In this document: positions 52,956 through 61,798 of the stretch, one piece after another
Numbering within the stretch: position 1 is the first letter of the stretch
Layout of the letters: the number at the start of each line of letters is the position of its first letter
Origin: Acidimicrobiia bacterium
GTDB taxonomy: Bacteria > Actinomycetota > Acidimicrobiia > Spongiisociales > ZC4RG35
Direction: 5' to 3'
Length of the DNA: 64,000 bases
Assembly (NCBI GenBank): GCA_028284765.1
Contig: JANQRA010000019.1
Location: 1 to 64,000, forward strand
The notes under the pieces: model-generated
What the model was told of the DNA's origin: nothing
The model's database searches: none
The model's input: only the letters and a program-made list of their open reading frames with translations
Program-made: the position numbers and the translations under genes

Positions 52956-53177
52956 TCACCTCAGGAACTTCGATCTAGCGGGCATTACATGAATGACGAA
53001 CTCGACGCCCTCGCCCTCAGCGACACCAATCTCGAGAAAGCGACCGTTCCGGTCGGCCCCGATGAGCATGACCAGATCGCCAAGGTCGAACACACGGATA
53101 GGGTTTCGATAGGCGTGCATGATGTCCTCGTCCTCGACCCCGTGCTTGCGAGCGCTGTCCAGAATCACGGGATCCAC
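52956..53177 (-). CDS. Small toxin-like protein (BrnT/RelE-like fold suspected)
   Basis: A 73-residue protein: ILDSARKHGVEDEDIMHAYRNPIRVFD, then LVMLIGADRNGRFLEIGV. This resembles short BrnT-like or DUF4258-like toxins with a helix followed by a beta-sheet. The gene precedes its HTH partner with no gap, toxin first, as in BrnT/A and HigBA. Activity is inferred from organisation. Confidence 0.62.
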   Translation of the reverse strand: MDPVILDSARKHGVEDEDIMHAYRNPIRVFDLGDLVMLIGADRNGRFLEIGVAEGEGVEFVIHVMPARSKFLR

Positions 53178-53325
53178 AGCATCAAGTTAACTTGATAAGT
53201 CTACTGCGTACAGAGGTATTGATGAACGAAATCGCCGCTCGGCTTGTTCGATGTTCCCGCTCATAATCCAAGATCCGACGGGTCACGCCAGCTCCGGACT
53301 CGCACCACTGGCCCTAGACAGAAGA

Positions 53326-53350
53326 AAAACCCAGGCGGTGCCTGGGTTTT
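53326..53350 (-). terminator. Rho-independent terminator downstream of tRNA-fMet
   Basis: An 11-base stem, AAAACCCAGGC (53326-53336) and GCCTGGGTTTT (53340-53350), with a 3-base loop and flanking T runs on either strand. On the minus strand it follows the tRNA 3' end by seven bases. Confidence 0.8.
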
Positions 53351-53357
53351 CTTGTAG

Positions 53358-53431
<74 letters not shown>

Positions 53432-53485
53432 TCGGGTGAATCGTCAATTGTACGGGCGGCCGGGTTGTGCGCAACCTGGTTGTGC

Positions 53486-54763
53486 TCAGCGGGCAGTCGA
53501 TCGGACCAGCGCCCTTGCCACGAACCCGACGGCGAGAAGACCCAAGCCGATGAGCCAAACGATCGGCTCCACCCAGAAGGCCAGAAAGAGACACGCCGCC
53601 AACCCGGCCACCGCCACCCATCGGGGGAAGCGCCGCTGCTCGGGAGTGAGACGCAGTGCAGCCAGGTTGGTGATGGCGTAATAGATCAGAACCGTGAAGG
53701 CGCTGAACGTCCAAGTGGTTCTCACATCACCGATCAACACCAGGCCGGCGACGACCGCTCCCATCACCAGCACCGCCGCCACCGGTGTGGTGCCTGCTTC
53801 GTTGACCCGTCCAGTCGCAGCCGGCATGTCACCACGACGGCCCATCGCCAGGAGGACACGGGACAGGCCAAGGATCAGGTTGAGCAACACTCCGAGCATC
53901 GCTGTGATCGCCCCGATCGCCACCACCCGAGCCAGGCCCGATCCAGAGAACTCGGCCGCCAGCACTTCGAGGGGTGCAGCCAGCTCAGCGGTGAGATCAG
54001 CCAAACGACCGGCACCAGCGACACCCACGGCCACATAGGCGACCGACACGTAGAGGAACATGCTGACAACCAGTGTCGTGATGATCGCCTTTGGAATGGT
54101 CCGTGCCGGATCCCGCACCTCCTCCCCCAGCGTCGCGATCCGCCCGTACCCGGTGTATGCGACGAACATCAACGCCGTCGCCTCCAGCAGACCAACCGTC
54201 CCGCCTGCAGCCAGGAACCCGTCGAAGTTGCCTGGCTCGATGTCGGAGAATCCGAACACGACAAACGCGACCAGAGCCGCGAGCGTCATCGAGACGACAA
54301 CGGCATTGGTGACATTCGAGCCTCGGATCCCGGCCAAGACGATTGAGGTGAGAACCAGCACCGCTCCCAACGCCATAGGGATCAGCCATCTGGCGTCGAT
54401 GCCGAGCAGATCGAGTGTGTAAGCCGAGAAGCCCAAAGCCGCTGTGGCCGCCGACGCCGACTTGGCCAGCAGGAACATCCAACCTGCCGAGAACCCGAGA
54501 GCAGGGTTGAGGAATCGATACCCGTACTCGTAGGTTCCCCCGCTCACAGGATGGGCCGCCGCAAGTTGTGCGCTGTTGAGCCCATTGGCCATTGCCACGA
54601 AAGCAGCGAGCCCCACCGCCAAGACCACGGTCGACCCGGCCAACCCGGCCGCGATGCCGATGCTGACGAAAACACCTGTCCCCACGATCGAGCCGAGGCC
54701 CATGAGCACGGCTCCGGTGACTCCGAGCTCCCGTTTCAACGCCTGATGGGGATGATTGGCCAC
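53486..54763 (-). CDS. APC-family amino acid permease
   Basis: A 425-residue permease with about 12 transmembrane segments. The first helix GAVLMGLGSIVGTGVFVSIG is the APC superfamily substrate-binding region with its helix break (GSIVGTG). GYGRIATLGEEVRDPARTIPKAI is the conserved loop after the sixth helix. The specific amino acid is not readable. It lies just upstream of the tRNA on the same strand, as a separate unit. Confidence 0.88.
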   Translation of the reverse strand: MANHPHQALKRELGVTGAVLMGLGSIVGTGVFVSIGIAAGLAGSTVVLAVGLAAFVAMANGLNSAQLAAAHPVSGGTYEYGYRFLNPALGFSAGWMFLLAKSASAATAALGFSAYTLDLLGIDARWLIPMALGAVLVLTSIVLAGIRGSNVTNAVVVSMTLAALVAFVVFGFSDIEPGNFDGFLAAGGTVGLLEATALMFVAYTGYGRIATLGEEVRDPARTIPKAIITTLVVSMFLYVSVAYVAVGVAGAGRLADLTAELAAPLEVLAAEFSGSGLARVVAIGAITAMLGVLLNLILGLSRVLLAMGRRGDMPAATGRVNEAGTTPVAAVLVMGAVVAGLVLIGDVRTTWTFSAFTVLIYYAITNLAALRLTPEQRRFPRWVAVAGLAACLFLAFWVEPIVWLIGLGLLAVGFVARALVRSTAR

Positions 54764-54905
54764 GGCCGGCGACGTTAGCTCTGCTTGATGAACGGGCGGT
54801 TTCCGTCACCGGGTCGGGTCACGGGTCACTTCGGACGGGGCCGTACGCCCCTATCCCCGCGCAGTCGCCACACATACCTTCGGTAGCACACCAACAAGGA
54901 GGACC

Positions 54906-55304
54906 ATGGCGCCATATCACTTCAGCGTGACCCTGCACGAGGAGTTCGAGTCTGCGGTCGCCAAGACCAGAGAAGCTCTCGCAGATCACGATTTCGGGAT
55001 AGTCAGCGAGATCGACATGGCGGCCACTCTCAAGGAGAAGCTCGGCGTCGAGCACAAGCCTTATCTCATTCTGGGCGCCTGCAACCCGGGATTCGCCAAC
55101 GAGGCAATGAGCCAAGAGCCGGCAATCGGCGTGCTTCTGCCCTGCAACGTGGTCGTCAGAGCCCTCGAAGACGAGAGGGTCATGGTGGACTTCATGGATC
55201 CTGCCGTGGTGCTAGATCTCGTCGGCGAAAGCGGCGTCCACATGGTCGCCGATGAGGTGCGCACCCGCTTGGAGATGACCCGAGACGCGATAGCGACGGC
55301 TTAG
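54906..55304 (+). CDS. DUF302 family protein
   Basis: A 132-residue protein of the DUF302 family: FESAVAKTREALADHDFGIVSEIDMAATLKEKLG, then LILGACNPGFANEAM and GVLLPCNVVVRA. DUF302 proteins are small cytoplasmic folds of unknown function, often found in redox or stress contexts. The start has a ribosome site (AAGGAGG) seven bases upstream. Confidence 0.85.
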   Translation: MAPYHFSVTLHEEFESAVAKTREALADHDFGIVSEIDMAATLKEKLGVEHKPYLILGACNPGFANEAMSQEPAIGVLLPCNVVVRALEDERVMVDFMDPAVVLDLVGESGVHMVADEVRTRLEMTRDAIATA

Positions 55305-55411
55305 CTCCCACCACATCTCTTGTCACCGGATGCCCGCAATCAACTCCGACATGGAACAGGCCAGCCCCCCGGACCGGCCCGGGGCTGTGAGCTTCCTTAC
55401 AATCGAGCCGA

Positions 55412-55798
55412 GTGAAAGACTTCGGTTCCGCACTGGCCTGCATCGACGGCCGCTTCCAACGCCGCACATCCGACTACTTGACCCAGACGTTTGGCGTCAG
55501 GTCGATCGACACCGTCACTGCGGCCGGGATGATCAAGAACATCGCAGAGACAACCGACCGCACCGCGGTGATCCTGGCTGATCTCCAGGTCTCGCTCGAC
55601 AAGCACAGGTCGACCCAGATCGGCGTCGTGGCCCATGCCGATTGTGCGGCCAACCTCGTTCCCGACGACACCCAGAAAAAGCAGGTAGCCCTAGCGGTTG
55701 CCAGCTTGGAGACGATGTTCCCTGATTTCGAAGTGGTCGGGGTTTGGATCGACGAGAACTCGATAGTCGAGCGGATCTGGTCGATCGACCAGCCCTAG
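55412..55798 (+). CDS. Short beta-carbonic-anhydrase-like protein
   Basis: A 128-residue protein starting at GTG 55412. The zinc-site pattern of beta-carbonic anhydrases is seen: CIDGR (CxDxR, residues 10-14) and HADC (HxxC, about 75-78). It is much shorter than usual (about 200) and may hold only the core of the fold, so enzyme activity is open. A related group of small carbonic-anhydrase-like proteins of unknown role exists. Its stop shares CTAG with the stop of the convergent IF-1-like gene. Confidence 0.65.
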   Translation: MKDFGSALACIDGRFQRRTSDYLTQTFGVRSIDTVTAAGMIKNIAETTDRTAVILADLQVSLDKHRSTQIGVVAHADCAANLVPDDTQKKQVALAVASLETMFPDFEVVGVWIDENSIVERIWSIDQP

Positions 55799-56022
55799 CG
55801 GTAGCGCCAGACGATCCGACCCCGGGTGGGGTCGTACGTCGACACTTCAACGTCGACGCTGTCTCCTGGAAGGACGCGAATACCCCGGCCGCGCCGCATG
55901 CGCCCGGAGGGCTTGGCGAGAAGCTCAAACCCACTTTCGAGTTTCACCTCGAATGTCGAATCCGGGAGCATCTTCACGACGGTCCCCCGCATCCTTATGT
56001 ATTCGTCACTGTCCTTGGCCAA
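55795..56022 (-). CDS. Translation initiation factor IF-1-like S1-domain protein
   Basis: A 75-residue single S1/OB-fold protein close to IF-1: MRGTVVKMLPDSTFEVKLESGFELLAKPSGRMRR and VLPGDSVDVEVSTYDPTRGRIVWRY. Typical IF-1 is 72-73 residues and lies in the ribosomal-protein operon with rpmJ and rpsM; here it stands alone near UPF0182, so it is probably a second copy or a divergent IF-1. The usual motif LAHISGKMR is changed to LAKPSGRMR. Confidence 0.82.
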   Translation of the reverse strand: MAKDSDEYIRMRGTVVKMLPDSTFEVKLESGFELLAKPSGRMRRGRGIRVLPGDSVDVEVSTYDPTRGRIVWRYR

Positions 56023-56082
56023 AAACTCTCGTTTCGCTCGATAGCCACAGGTTAGGGCAACGGCCCGCTCTGCGAGAAGACG

Positions 56083-58989
56083 TCAGTTGATGATGAGCGC
56101 GCTTGCCGAAGTCGACCCGTCGAGGATCGAGTCCAACTCCAGGAGGGCCGCCTCGGCCTCGTTGATCCAACGCTGATAGCCGGCGAGATCACCTTGAGCC
56201 AGGGCAGCGTTCGCATTGTCGAACGCTGTCTTTGCCCGCTCGAGCAGCTCCCCGACTGTGGCGTCGCCATCAGACGGTTCAGTCGGCTCGCCGTCACCAC
56301 CGTCCGTGCTGCCCTCTCCGCTGCCACCCGTGACCGGCCCGAAGACCAACTCGAGAGCCGCGTCGAGTGACTCCGCCCACTCCACTCGATCGCTATAGAC
56401 CACAGCAACACGACGGAACTCGGGGAAGGCCCCACCTTCCTCCTCGAGGTAGATGGGCTGAAAGTAGATGACCGAATCTTCGATCGGCACCACGTACAGG
56501 TCCCCCTTGATCACCTTCGATCCGTCGCCACGCCACAGGCTCAGCTGTTCGGAGATCTCGGCGTCCTGCTCGATGCGCTGACCGACCTGCTCGGTTCCGT
56601 CGACGAGCACACCAGAAGGCATCCGATAGTCGAGTAGACGGCCATAGGAGCCAGGCGTCGAATCGGCCACCATGAAGCTGACCATGTTTCTCTTGGCCAG
56701 CGGGTTGAACGGCTGGAGCAGCAGATACGAGAGCTGGTCTTCACCAGGCAGCTCCGTGAGCAGGTAGTAGGGCAGCACCTCCTCCAGCGGTCCCTCGTTG
56801 TTGATGAAGCCTCGAACGTCACCGAGCAACCGTGCATCATCCTCACGGCTGAAGGTCGACGGGTCGCCGGGGAACGACCAGGCGTCGTTGCCGGAGAACA
56901 GCTGGCTCTCCTCGGTGACGTGATACTCCAGGTAGATCTCACTCTGAATCCTGAACAGGTCCTGGGGGTAACGAAGGTGCTCCACCAAGCCTTGCCGCAT
57001 GTTCTCCTGCGGCTCGAAGATCCCCGGGTACGCACTTGCCCAAGCTCTGGCTATCGGATCGGTCGGGTCGACCAGGTAGAAGGTCACGTCGCCGTTCCAA
57101 GCGTCGACCACTGCCTTGACAGAGTTCCGGATGTAGTTGGTGTCGGCGGTCATGTCCGTGGTGAGAGGCAGCCGGTCGAGTGAGTTCTCGGTGATCGGCT
57201 GTGAGTACGGGTAGAACGAGGTCGTCGTGTACATGTCGACCACCCAGAGCACCCGGCCGTTGAGGATCACCGGGTAGGTGTCGGTGTCGGCCACCAGGAA
57301 GGGTGCGATGTCCTTGACTATCTGATTGACGTTGCGCTCGACCAGGACACGGCTGTCCTCACGTATCTGGTTGGAGATCAGTAGGTTCAAGTCCCGGTAT
57401 CGGAAGGCGAAAGCGATCCGCTTCCAGATGCTGTCGATGGTGACCCCGGCCTCACCCTCGTACTGGTTGTACTGAGTGCCCTCGGGCAGCGGGATGTCGA
57501 TCTCTTGCGGCTCGGAGCCGGTGCGGACTATCACCGGCCGCCCGGGCTCGTAGGTCTCACCGAAGTAGATCCGCGGCTCCAACAACTCCAAACCTGGCAC
57601 CGACGCCACCGGTGGAACGTCTTTCAAGAGGAAGTTGGGCTGCCCGTCAGACTGGACCTGGTTGGCCTCGTTGACCACGGCTCCGTACCCATGTGTGTAG
57701 AAGAGACGGGTGTTCTGCCAGTCGTCTCTAGGCAACTCGTCTTCGTCCAACTCCCGAACGGCGAGCATCACCTGACGCGGCTCCCCGTTGGCCACGTAAC
57801 GGTCGGTGTCGACGTTGGGCAGGGCGTAGTAGACCTCCAGCTCCTGGAAGTTCTGATAGGTCTTGGGAAGAACAGAAGTGGTCCAGATGCGGAGGTTGTC
57901 GATGGTGAGACTGTTCTCGGCGATGTCCTCCGCGGTGAGATCGGTCGAGGCCCCGAAGTTGCGCACCTCGACCCGATCGAACTCATAAGAGGCCCGTGTG
58001 GCATCCAGGTTGTTGGTGATGTACTGCATCTCCTTGCCGAGCTGGTCCGGGAGCACGGAGAAACGCTGGATGACCGCTGGATAGGCGGTCCCCGCGAGCA
58101 CGGCGACGAGGACCCATGCCCCAACGGAGACGATGGCGAGGCTCCATCCTTGCCTGAAGATGTTGGCGATGAACAGCGCAGCCGCGATCAAGGCGATGAT
58201 GAACAAGAGCTGAAGCGCGGGCAGACGGGCTGTTACGTCGGTGAACCCAGGCCCGAAGAACTTCTCGGCGTTGTTCGAGTAGAGAATCTCGAACATGTCG
58301 AGGCGGTACGAGGCGGCCCTGACCAGGGCTACCAGAGCAAACATCACCGACAGGTGGAGCTTCGCCCCGCGAGTGGCCGATAGCCGACGGCCGTCGAACC
58401 GGATCCCCGCGTTCAGGTAGTGGGCAACTGCCACGACGACCGTGACGAGGATGAACACGTTGAACAGCCAGTCGACGGCCATCTCCCAAAGCGGCAGTCT
58501 GAAGATGTAGAAGCCGAGGTCGACGCCGAAGATGGGGTCGGTGGTCCCAAACGACTGATGGTTCTGGAACAGGAACACCTCGTCCCGCCAAGTGGCGACG
58601 GTGAGGCCCAGGATCACCGCAAGGATCGACGTGACCACGAAACGGACCTGCCTGACTCGAGGCTCCACCCACTCCCGGAACCGTTCGATCAGCTCCTCTT
58701 CTTCGGTGAGATCGAACGGGGCCCAGCGTGGAGACAGCCTGTCGACGAGCTGCAAGCTGAACCAGAGCACGACGAACACGAAGACGATCCCGATCGTGCC
58801 GAGAAGCAACGCAAGGGAGAGGTTCCGCAGCCAAACGTTGCGGTATCCGACGGAGTCGAACCAGAGAAGGTCGGTCCAAAGGGTGCCTGCAGCCGTCAGC
58901 AGCAAGTAGATGGCCGCCAGGATGCCGAGAAGGATCGTGAGAGGACGGCGCCGGTCGGCAGCGAAGTTGGAGGGTGCCCTGGTGAACAT
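56083..58989 (-). CDS. UPF0182 large membrane protein
   Basis: A 968-residue protein with about seven transmembrane segments in the first 330 residues (for example ILLGILAAIYLLLTAAGTLW) and a long extracytoplasmic part (VRNFGASTDLTAEDIAENSLTIDNLRIW, YNQYEGEAGVTIDSIWKRIAFAF), ending in a Gly/Glu/Asp-rich low-complexity patch (about 890-920) and a helical tail. UPF0182 is widespread in actinobacteria and cyanobacteria; function unknown. It appears as a single gene. Confidence 0.92.
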   Translation of the reverse strand: MFTRAPSNFAADRRRPLTILLGILAAIYLLLTAAGTLWTDLLWFDSVGYRNVWLRNLSLALLLGTIGIVFVFVVLWFSLQLVDRLSPRWAPFDLTEEEELIERFREWVEPRVRQVRFVVTSILAVILGLTVATWRDEVFLFQNHQSFGTTDPIFGVDLGFYIFRLPLWEMAVDWLFNVFILVTVVVAVAHYLNAGIRFDGRRLSATRGAKLHLSVMFALVALVRAASYRLDMFEILYSNNAEKFFGPGFTDVTARLPALQLLFIIALIAAALFIANIFRQGWSLAIVSVGAWVLVAVLAGTAYPAVIQRFSVLPDQLGKEMQYITNNLDATRASYEFDRVEVRNFGASTDLTAEDIAENSLTIDNLRIWTTSVLPKTYQNFQELEVYYALPNVDTDRYVANGEPRQVMLAVRELDEDELPRDDWQNTRLFYTHGYGAVVNEANQVQSDGQPNFLLKDVPPVASVPGLELLEPRIYFGETYEPGRPVIVRTGSEPQEIDIPLPEGTQYNQYEGEAGVTIDSIWKRIAFAFRYRDLNLLISNQIREDSRVLVERNVNQIVKDIAPFLVADTDTYPVILNGRVLWVVDMYTTTSFYPYSQPITENSLDRLPLTTDMTADTNYIRNSVKAVVDAWNGDVTFYLVDPTDPIARAWASAYPGIFEPQENMRQGLVEHLRYPQDLFRIQSEIYLEYHVTEESQLFSGNDAWSFPGDPSTFSREDDARLLGDVRGFINNEGPLEEVLPYYLLTELPGEDQLSYLLLQPFNPLAKRNMVSFMVADSTPGSYGRLLDYRMPSGVLVDGTEQVGQRIEQDAEISEQLSLWRGDGSKVIKGDLYVVPIEDSVIYFQPIYLEEEGGAFPEFRRVAVVYSDRVEWAESLDAALELVFGPVTGGSGEGSTDGGDGEPTEPSDGDATVGELLERAKTAFDNANAALAQGDLAGYQRWINEAEAALLELDSILDGSTSASALIIN

Positions 58990-59036
58990 CGAAGTGGAGT
59001 CTACGAGAGCTTCAGGCCAACCCGCTCAGCAGCGAG

Positions 59037-60662
59037 TCAAACGTTGGCGTGGACCGAAGCTTCTATTGCCTGCTCGTATGCGTGGATGGCGATCTCGCGG
59101 ATCCGACGCTCGGCCTCGTCGGTGCGCCAAACCCGAAATACCTTCGAAGCAGCGGCCTGACGCTCCCTTTGCCCACCGCTCGAAGACTCGAGGGCTGCAT
59201 TCACCGCATCTACCAGTGCCTTGGAGAAGTCGCTGGTGGCATCGGAGTCGGGGGTCGCCGGTCTCTTGATCTTGGAGCCTGTCATCACTTCGGCAACGGC
59301 GTGCCCGGCAGCAAAGCTCTCCGTCCACAGTCCCACCAGCTCGCCGTGCAGCGCATCGTCGACCCCGGCCGAGTCCGGTCTCCACTCCTCGTCGGTGCGC
59401 AGCCCGTCGAGAGCGACGTTCTGAAGTTCCGTCATAGCCTTCTTCGTTCCTCGAAGTGCCCGGTTGGTGATCGGGAGCAAACGAGAGTCACGCTCATCGA
59501 TCCAGTCGGTGGTGCTCGGCGACTCGGCCACGGGCTCGGGATCCGGCTCAGTCTCGGGCGACACCGACTCGACCGTCTCCAGCTCATCCGCGCCAGAGCG
59601 GAGAGAGGCGAACAATGCGCCGAGGGCGTCACCAGTCGACTCCTCGGCCGGCTCGATTGGCTCAGGCGCAGGTGCGGGCTCGGCGTCAGTCTCCGGCTCG
59701 GGTGATGCCTCGAACTCCGATGTCGATTCTGCGGTGATCTCTGGCTCCGGCTCGGCGTCGGGCTCAGGTCCGGGATCGGGATCGGCTTCGACAACCACTG
59801 GGGCCGCGGGCTGCGGGTCCTCCTCACGGACGATCCGAACCGTCTCCCCCGGCTCCCACTCTTCGATGTCGACCGGCTGATTGGGGACGACACGCACAGT
59901 GGTGCCCTGATCTGGGCTGCTGACCAGATCCATTGTCTCCCGCTTCTCTTCCAGCGATCCTTCCAGCTGAGTAAGGGTCGAGCGGACGTTCTCCAACTCG
60001 TCGAGCAGCTCGTCTCGTCGCTGTTCCAGGGCGCGGGCTCGCTCCTGAGCTGTGGCAGCCTGATGGTTGGCCTCGTCGATGATCTCGTCACGTCGCTTCA
60101 CAGCCTGTGACATGGTCTTCTCGGCATCCATCGTGGCCTGACGCACGACATCCTCAGCTTCCCGACGGGCTCCCGAGGTGAGACGGTGCGCCTCTCTCTC
60201 CGCCTCGCCCATCGTGGTGAGCACATCTCGCTCGGCCTGGTCTCGCATCTTGCCGGCCTCTACAGCCGACTGTTCCAGCAGCTCCGTGCCAGTTGTCCAG
60301 GCGTCACGACGCAAGGCCTCGGAGTCGGCCGCTGCCTGCTTTCGGGACTCGTCGACCTCCGCCATCGCATCGGCGCGCCAGACGGCGGCGTCGGCCGCGG
60401 CGCGTTCCCGCATGGCATCAGCCGCCTCCCGGGCAGTTTGGAGGATGCCGCTGATCTCACGCCCCACGGCATCGAACTCGGACTCGAGATCACGGTTAGA
60501 GGACTCACCGATCTGGGCGCTCAAAGTGGCGTGCTGAGCCTCCAGCTCGTCGATCCGGTCGGCGACAGTCGACAAAAATGCCACGACTTCAACACGGTCG
60601 ATGCCGCGTATTGCAGTGCGAAACTCGGCGCTCCGAATGTCAGACCCTGAGATGTTGGCCAT
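59037..60662 (-). CDS. DivIVA-like coiled-coil protein
   Basis: A 541-residue protein. Residues 6-40 (SDIRSAEFRTAIRGIDRVEVVAFLSTV) resemble the DivIVA lipid-binding N-domain, followed by coiled coil to about residue 245, then an acidic Pro/Glu-rich linker (about 270-390), and a conserved-looking helical C-terminus (about 400-541). DivIVA proteins bind curved membrane at poles and septa and organise tip growth or division. The unusual length of the linker distinguishes it from Wag31. Confidence 0.8.
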   Translation of the reverse strand: MANISGSDIRSAEFRTAIRGIDRVEVVAFLSTVADRIDELEAQHATLSAQIGESSNRDLESEFDAVGREISGILQTAREAADAMRERAAADAAVWRADAMAEVDESRKQAAADSEALRRDAWTTGTELLEQSAVEAGKMRDQAERDVLTTMGEAEREAHRLTSGARREAEDVVRQATMDAEKTMSQAVKRRDEIIDEANHQAATAQERARALEQRRDELLDELENVRSTLTQLEGSLEEKRETMDLVSSPDQGTTVRVVPNQPVDIEEWEPGETVRIVREEDPQPAAPVVVEADPDPGPEPDAEPEPEITAESTSEFEASPEPETDAEPAPAPEPIEPAEESTGDALGALFASLRSGADELETVESVSPETEPDPEPVAESPSTTDWIDERDSRLLPITNRALRGTKKAMTELQNVALDGLRTDEEWRPDSAGVDDALHGELVGLWTESFAAGHAVAEVMTGSKIKRPATPDSDATSDFSKALVDAVNAALESSSGGQRERQAAASKVFRVWRTDEAERRIREIAIHAYEQAIEASVHANV

Positions 60663-60726
60663 CCAGAGCTAGAAGATACCGGCGATCAGCTCTCAGTCAC
60701 GGTACCGCCGGCGCTCACGGCGGGTC

Positions 60727-61755
60727 TCAGGCCGCTTCGGAGAGAGACTCGAGGAAGGCGAGCGCTTCGCTGATCGTGGCCACTGGGATGATCTCGATGT
60801 CCTCGAATTCTGCGGTCAGCGCCGACTCGTAGTTCCCCTCCGGCACGAGGATGTGGGTTGCCCCAGCCGCCTCGGCAGCAGGGACCTTCTGCCTTATCCC
60901 ACCGATACTGCCCACAGTGCCGTCCATCCTGATCGTGCCCGTGCCGGCAATGACGTAGCCGTTGGTCAGCTCGCCTTCGGTCAAGGTGTCGATGATGGCA
61001 ATCGTGTGCATCATCCCCGCGGACGGGCCGCCGACATCGCCGGCCTCGACGCCGAGCGGGAACGGTGGCTCACTCAACTCGCCGAGGATCACTCCGATCA
61101 TGGGAACACCGGGCTCGTCGTCTCTCTCGGCGAGCAGCACCTCGATGTCGAGCAGCTCACCGCCGCGGCTGATAGTGACGGTGATCGGCTCTCCGACACC
61201 GACGCCTTCGATCAATGGGCGGATCTCGGCGACACTGCTGACACCGACGCCGTTGACTGCGGCGATGGTGTCTCCGAGCTCGAGGACATCCGCAGCAGGG
61301 ACCCCTTCGACAAACTCGTTGATCACAACCTCTGTGGACACCATGTCGATCCCCAGGTAGTCGAGAGCCACCGCCACTGCCCGGAAGTTGGAGTCGTCCA
61401 TCTGTTGCAAGACGCGATTCCGATACTCCTCGTCCGACTCGCCGACCCGCCTGACGCGTTGCTTCTCGACCAGGTCGATGGTGGGATCAAACCCGGCGAT
61501 CATCGCCTCGAAGATGTTCACGTCCTGGCTGACGATGGTGAGCATCAGCAACTCGCCGTCAGGCGGGTAACTGTCGACACCTTCCACGACGATGGCGTCG
61601 GCGGCATCTGACACCGGCCCCGGACCGAAGGCCACATAGGGCAGCTCGACGGACCAGGCCACTCCCCCGAGAACAGCCATGAGGATGAGCGAGCCGATGA
61701 GGATGAGCGGCCACGGCGCAGATCGTCCCTGCTTTGGAGTCGGTGAATCAGTCAT
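60727..61755 (-). CDS. PDZ/Lon-like serine protease (YlbL-type)
   Basis: A 342-residue protein from ATG 61755; the frame extends to 61827 but that region lacks conservation. One N-terminal transmembrane helix (about 15-37) is followed by a PDZ domain (VPAADVLELGDTIAAVNGVGVSS) and a Lon S16 domain with the catalytic serine in GGPSAGMM and lysine in IRQKVPAAE. Such proteins act outside the membrane in cell division control and quality control. Confidence 0.88.
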   Translation of the reverse strand: MTDSPTPKQGRSAPWPLILIGSLILMAVLGGVAWSVELPYVAFGPGPVSDAADAIVVEGVDSYPPDGELLMLTIVSQDVNIFEAMIAGFDPTIDLVEKQRVRRVGESDEEYRNRVLQQMDDSNFRAVAVALDYLGIDMVSTEVVINEFVEGVPAADVLELGDTIAAVNGVGVSSVAEIRPLIEGVGVGEPITVTISRGGELLDIEVLLAERDDEPGVPMIGVILGELSEPPFPLGVEAGDVGGPSAGMMHTIAIIDTLTEGELTNGYVIAGTGTIRMDGTVGSIGGIRQKVPAAEAAGATHILVPEGNYESALTAEFEDIEIIPVATISEALAFLESLSEAA

Positions 61756-61798
61756 TTGATGATGCGCCCAATTCTCGCAGTAGCCCGGTTTCGCCGAG

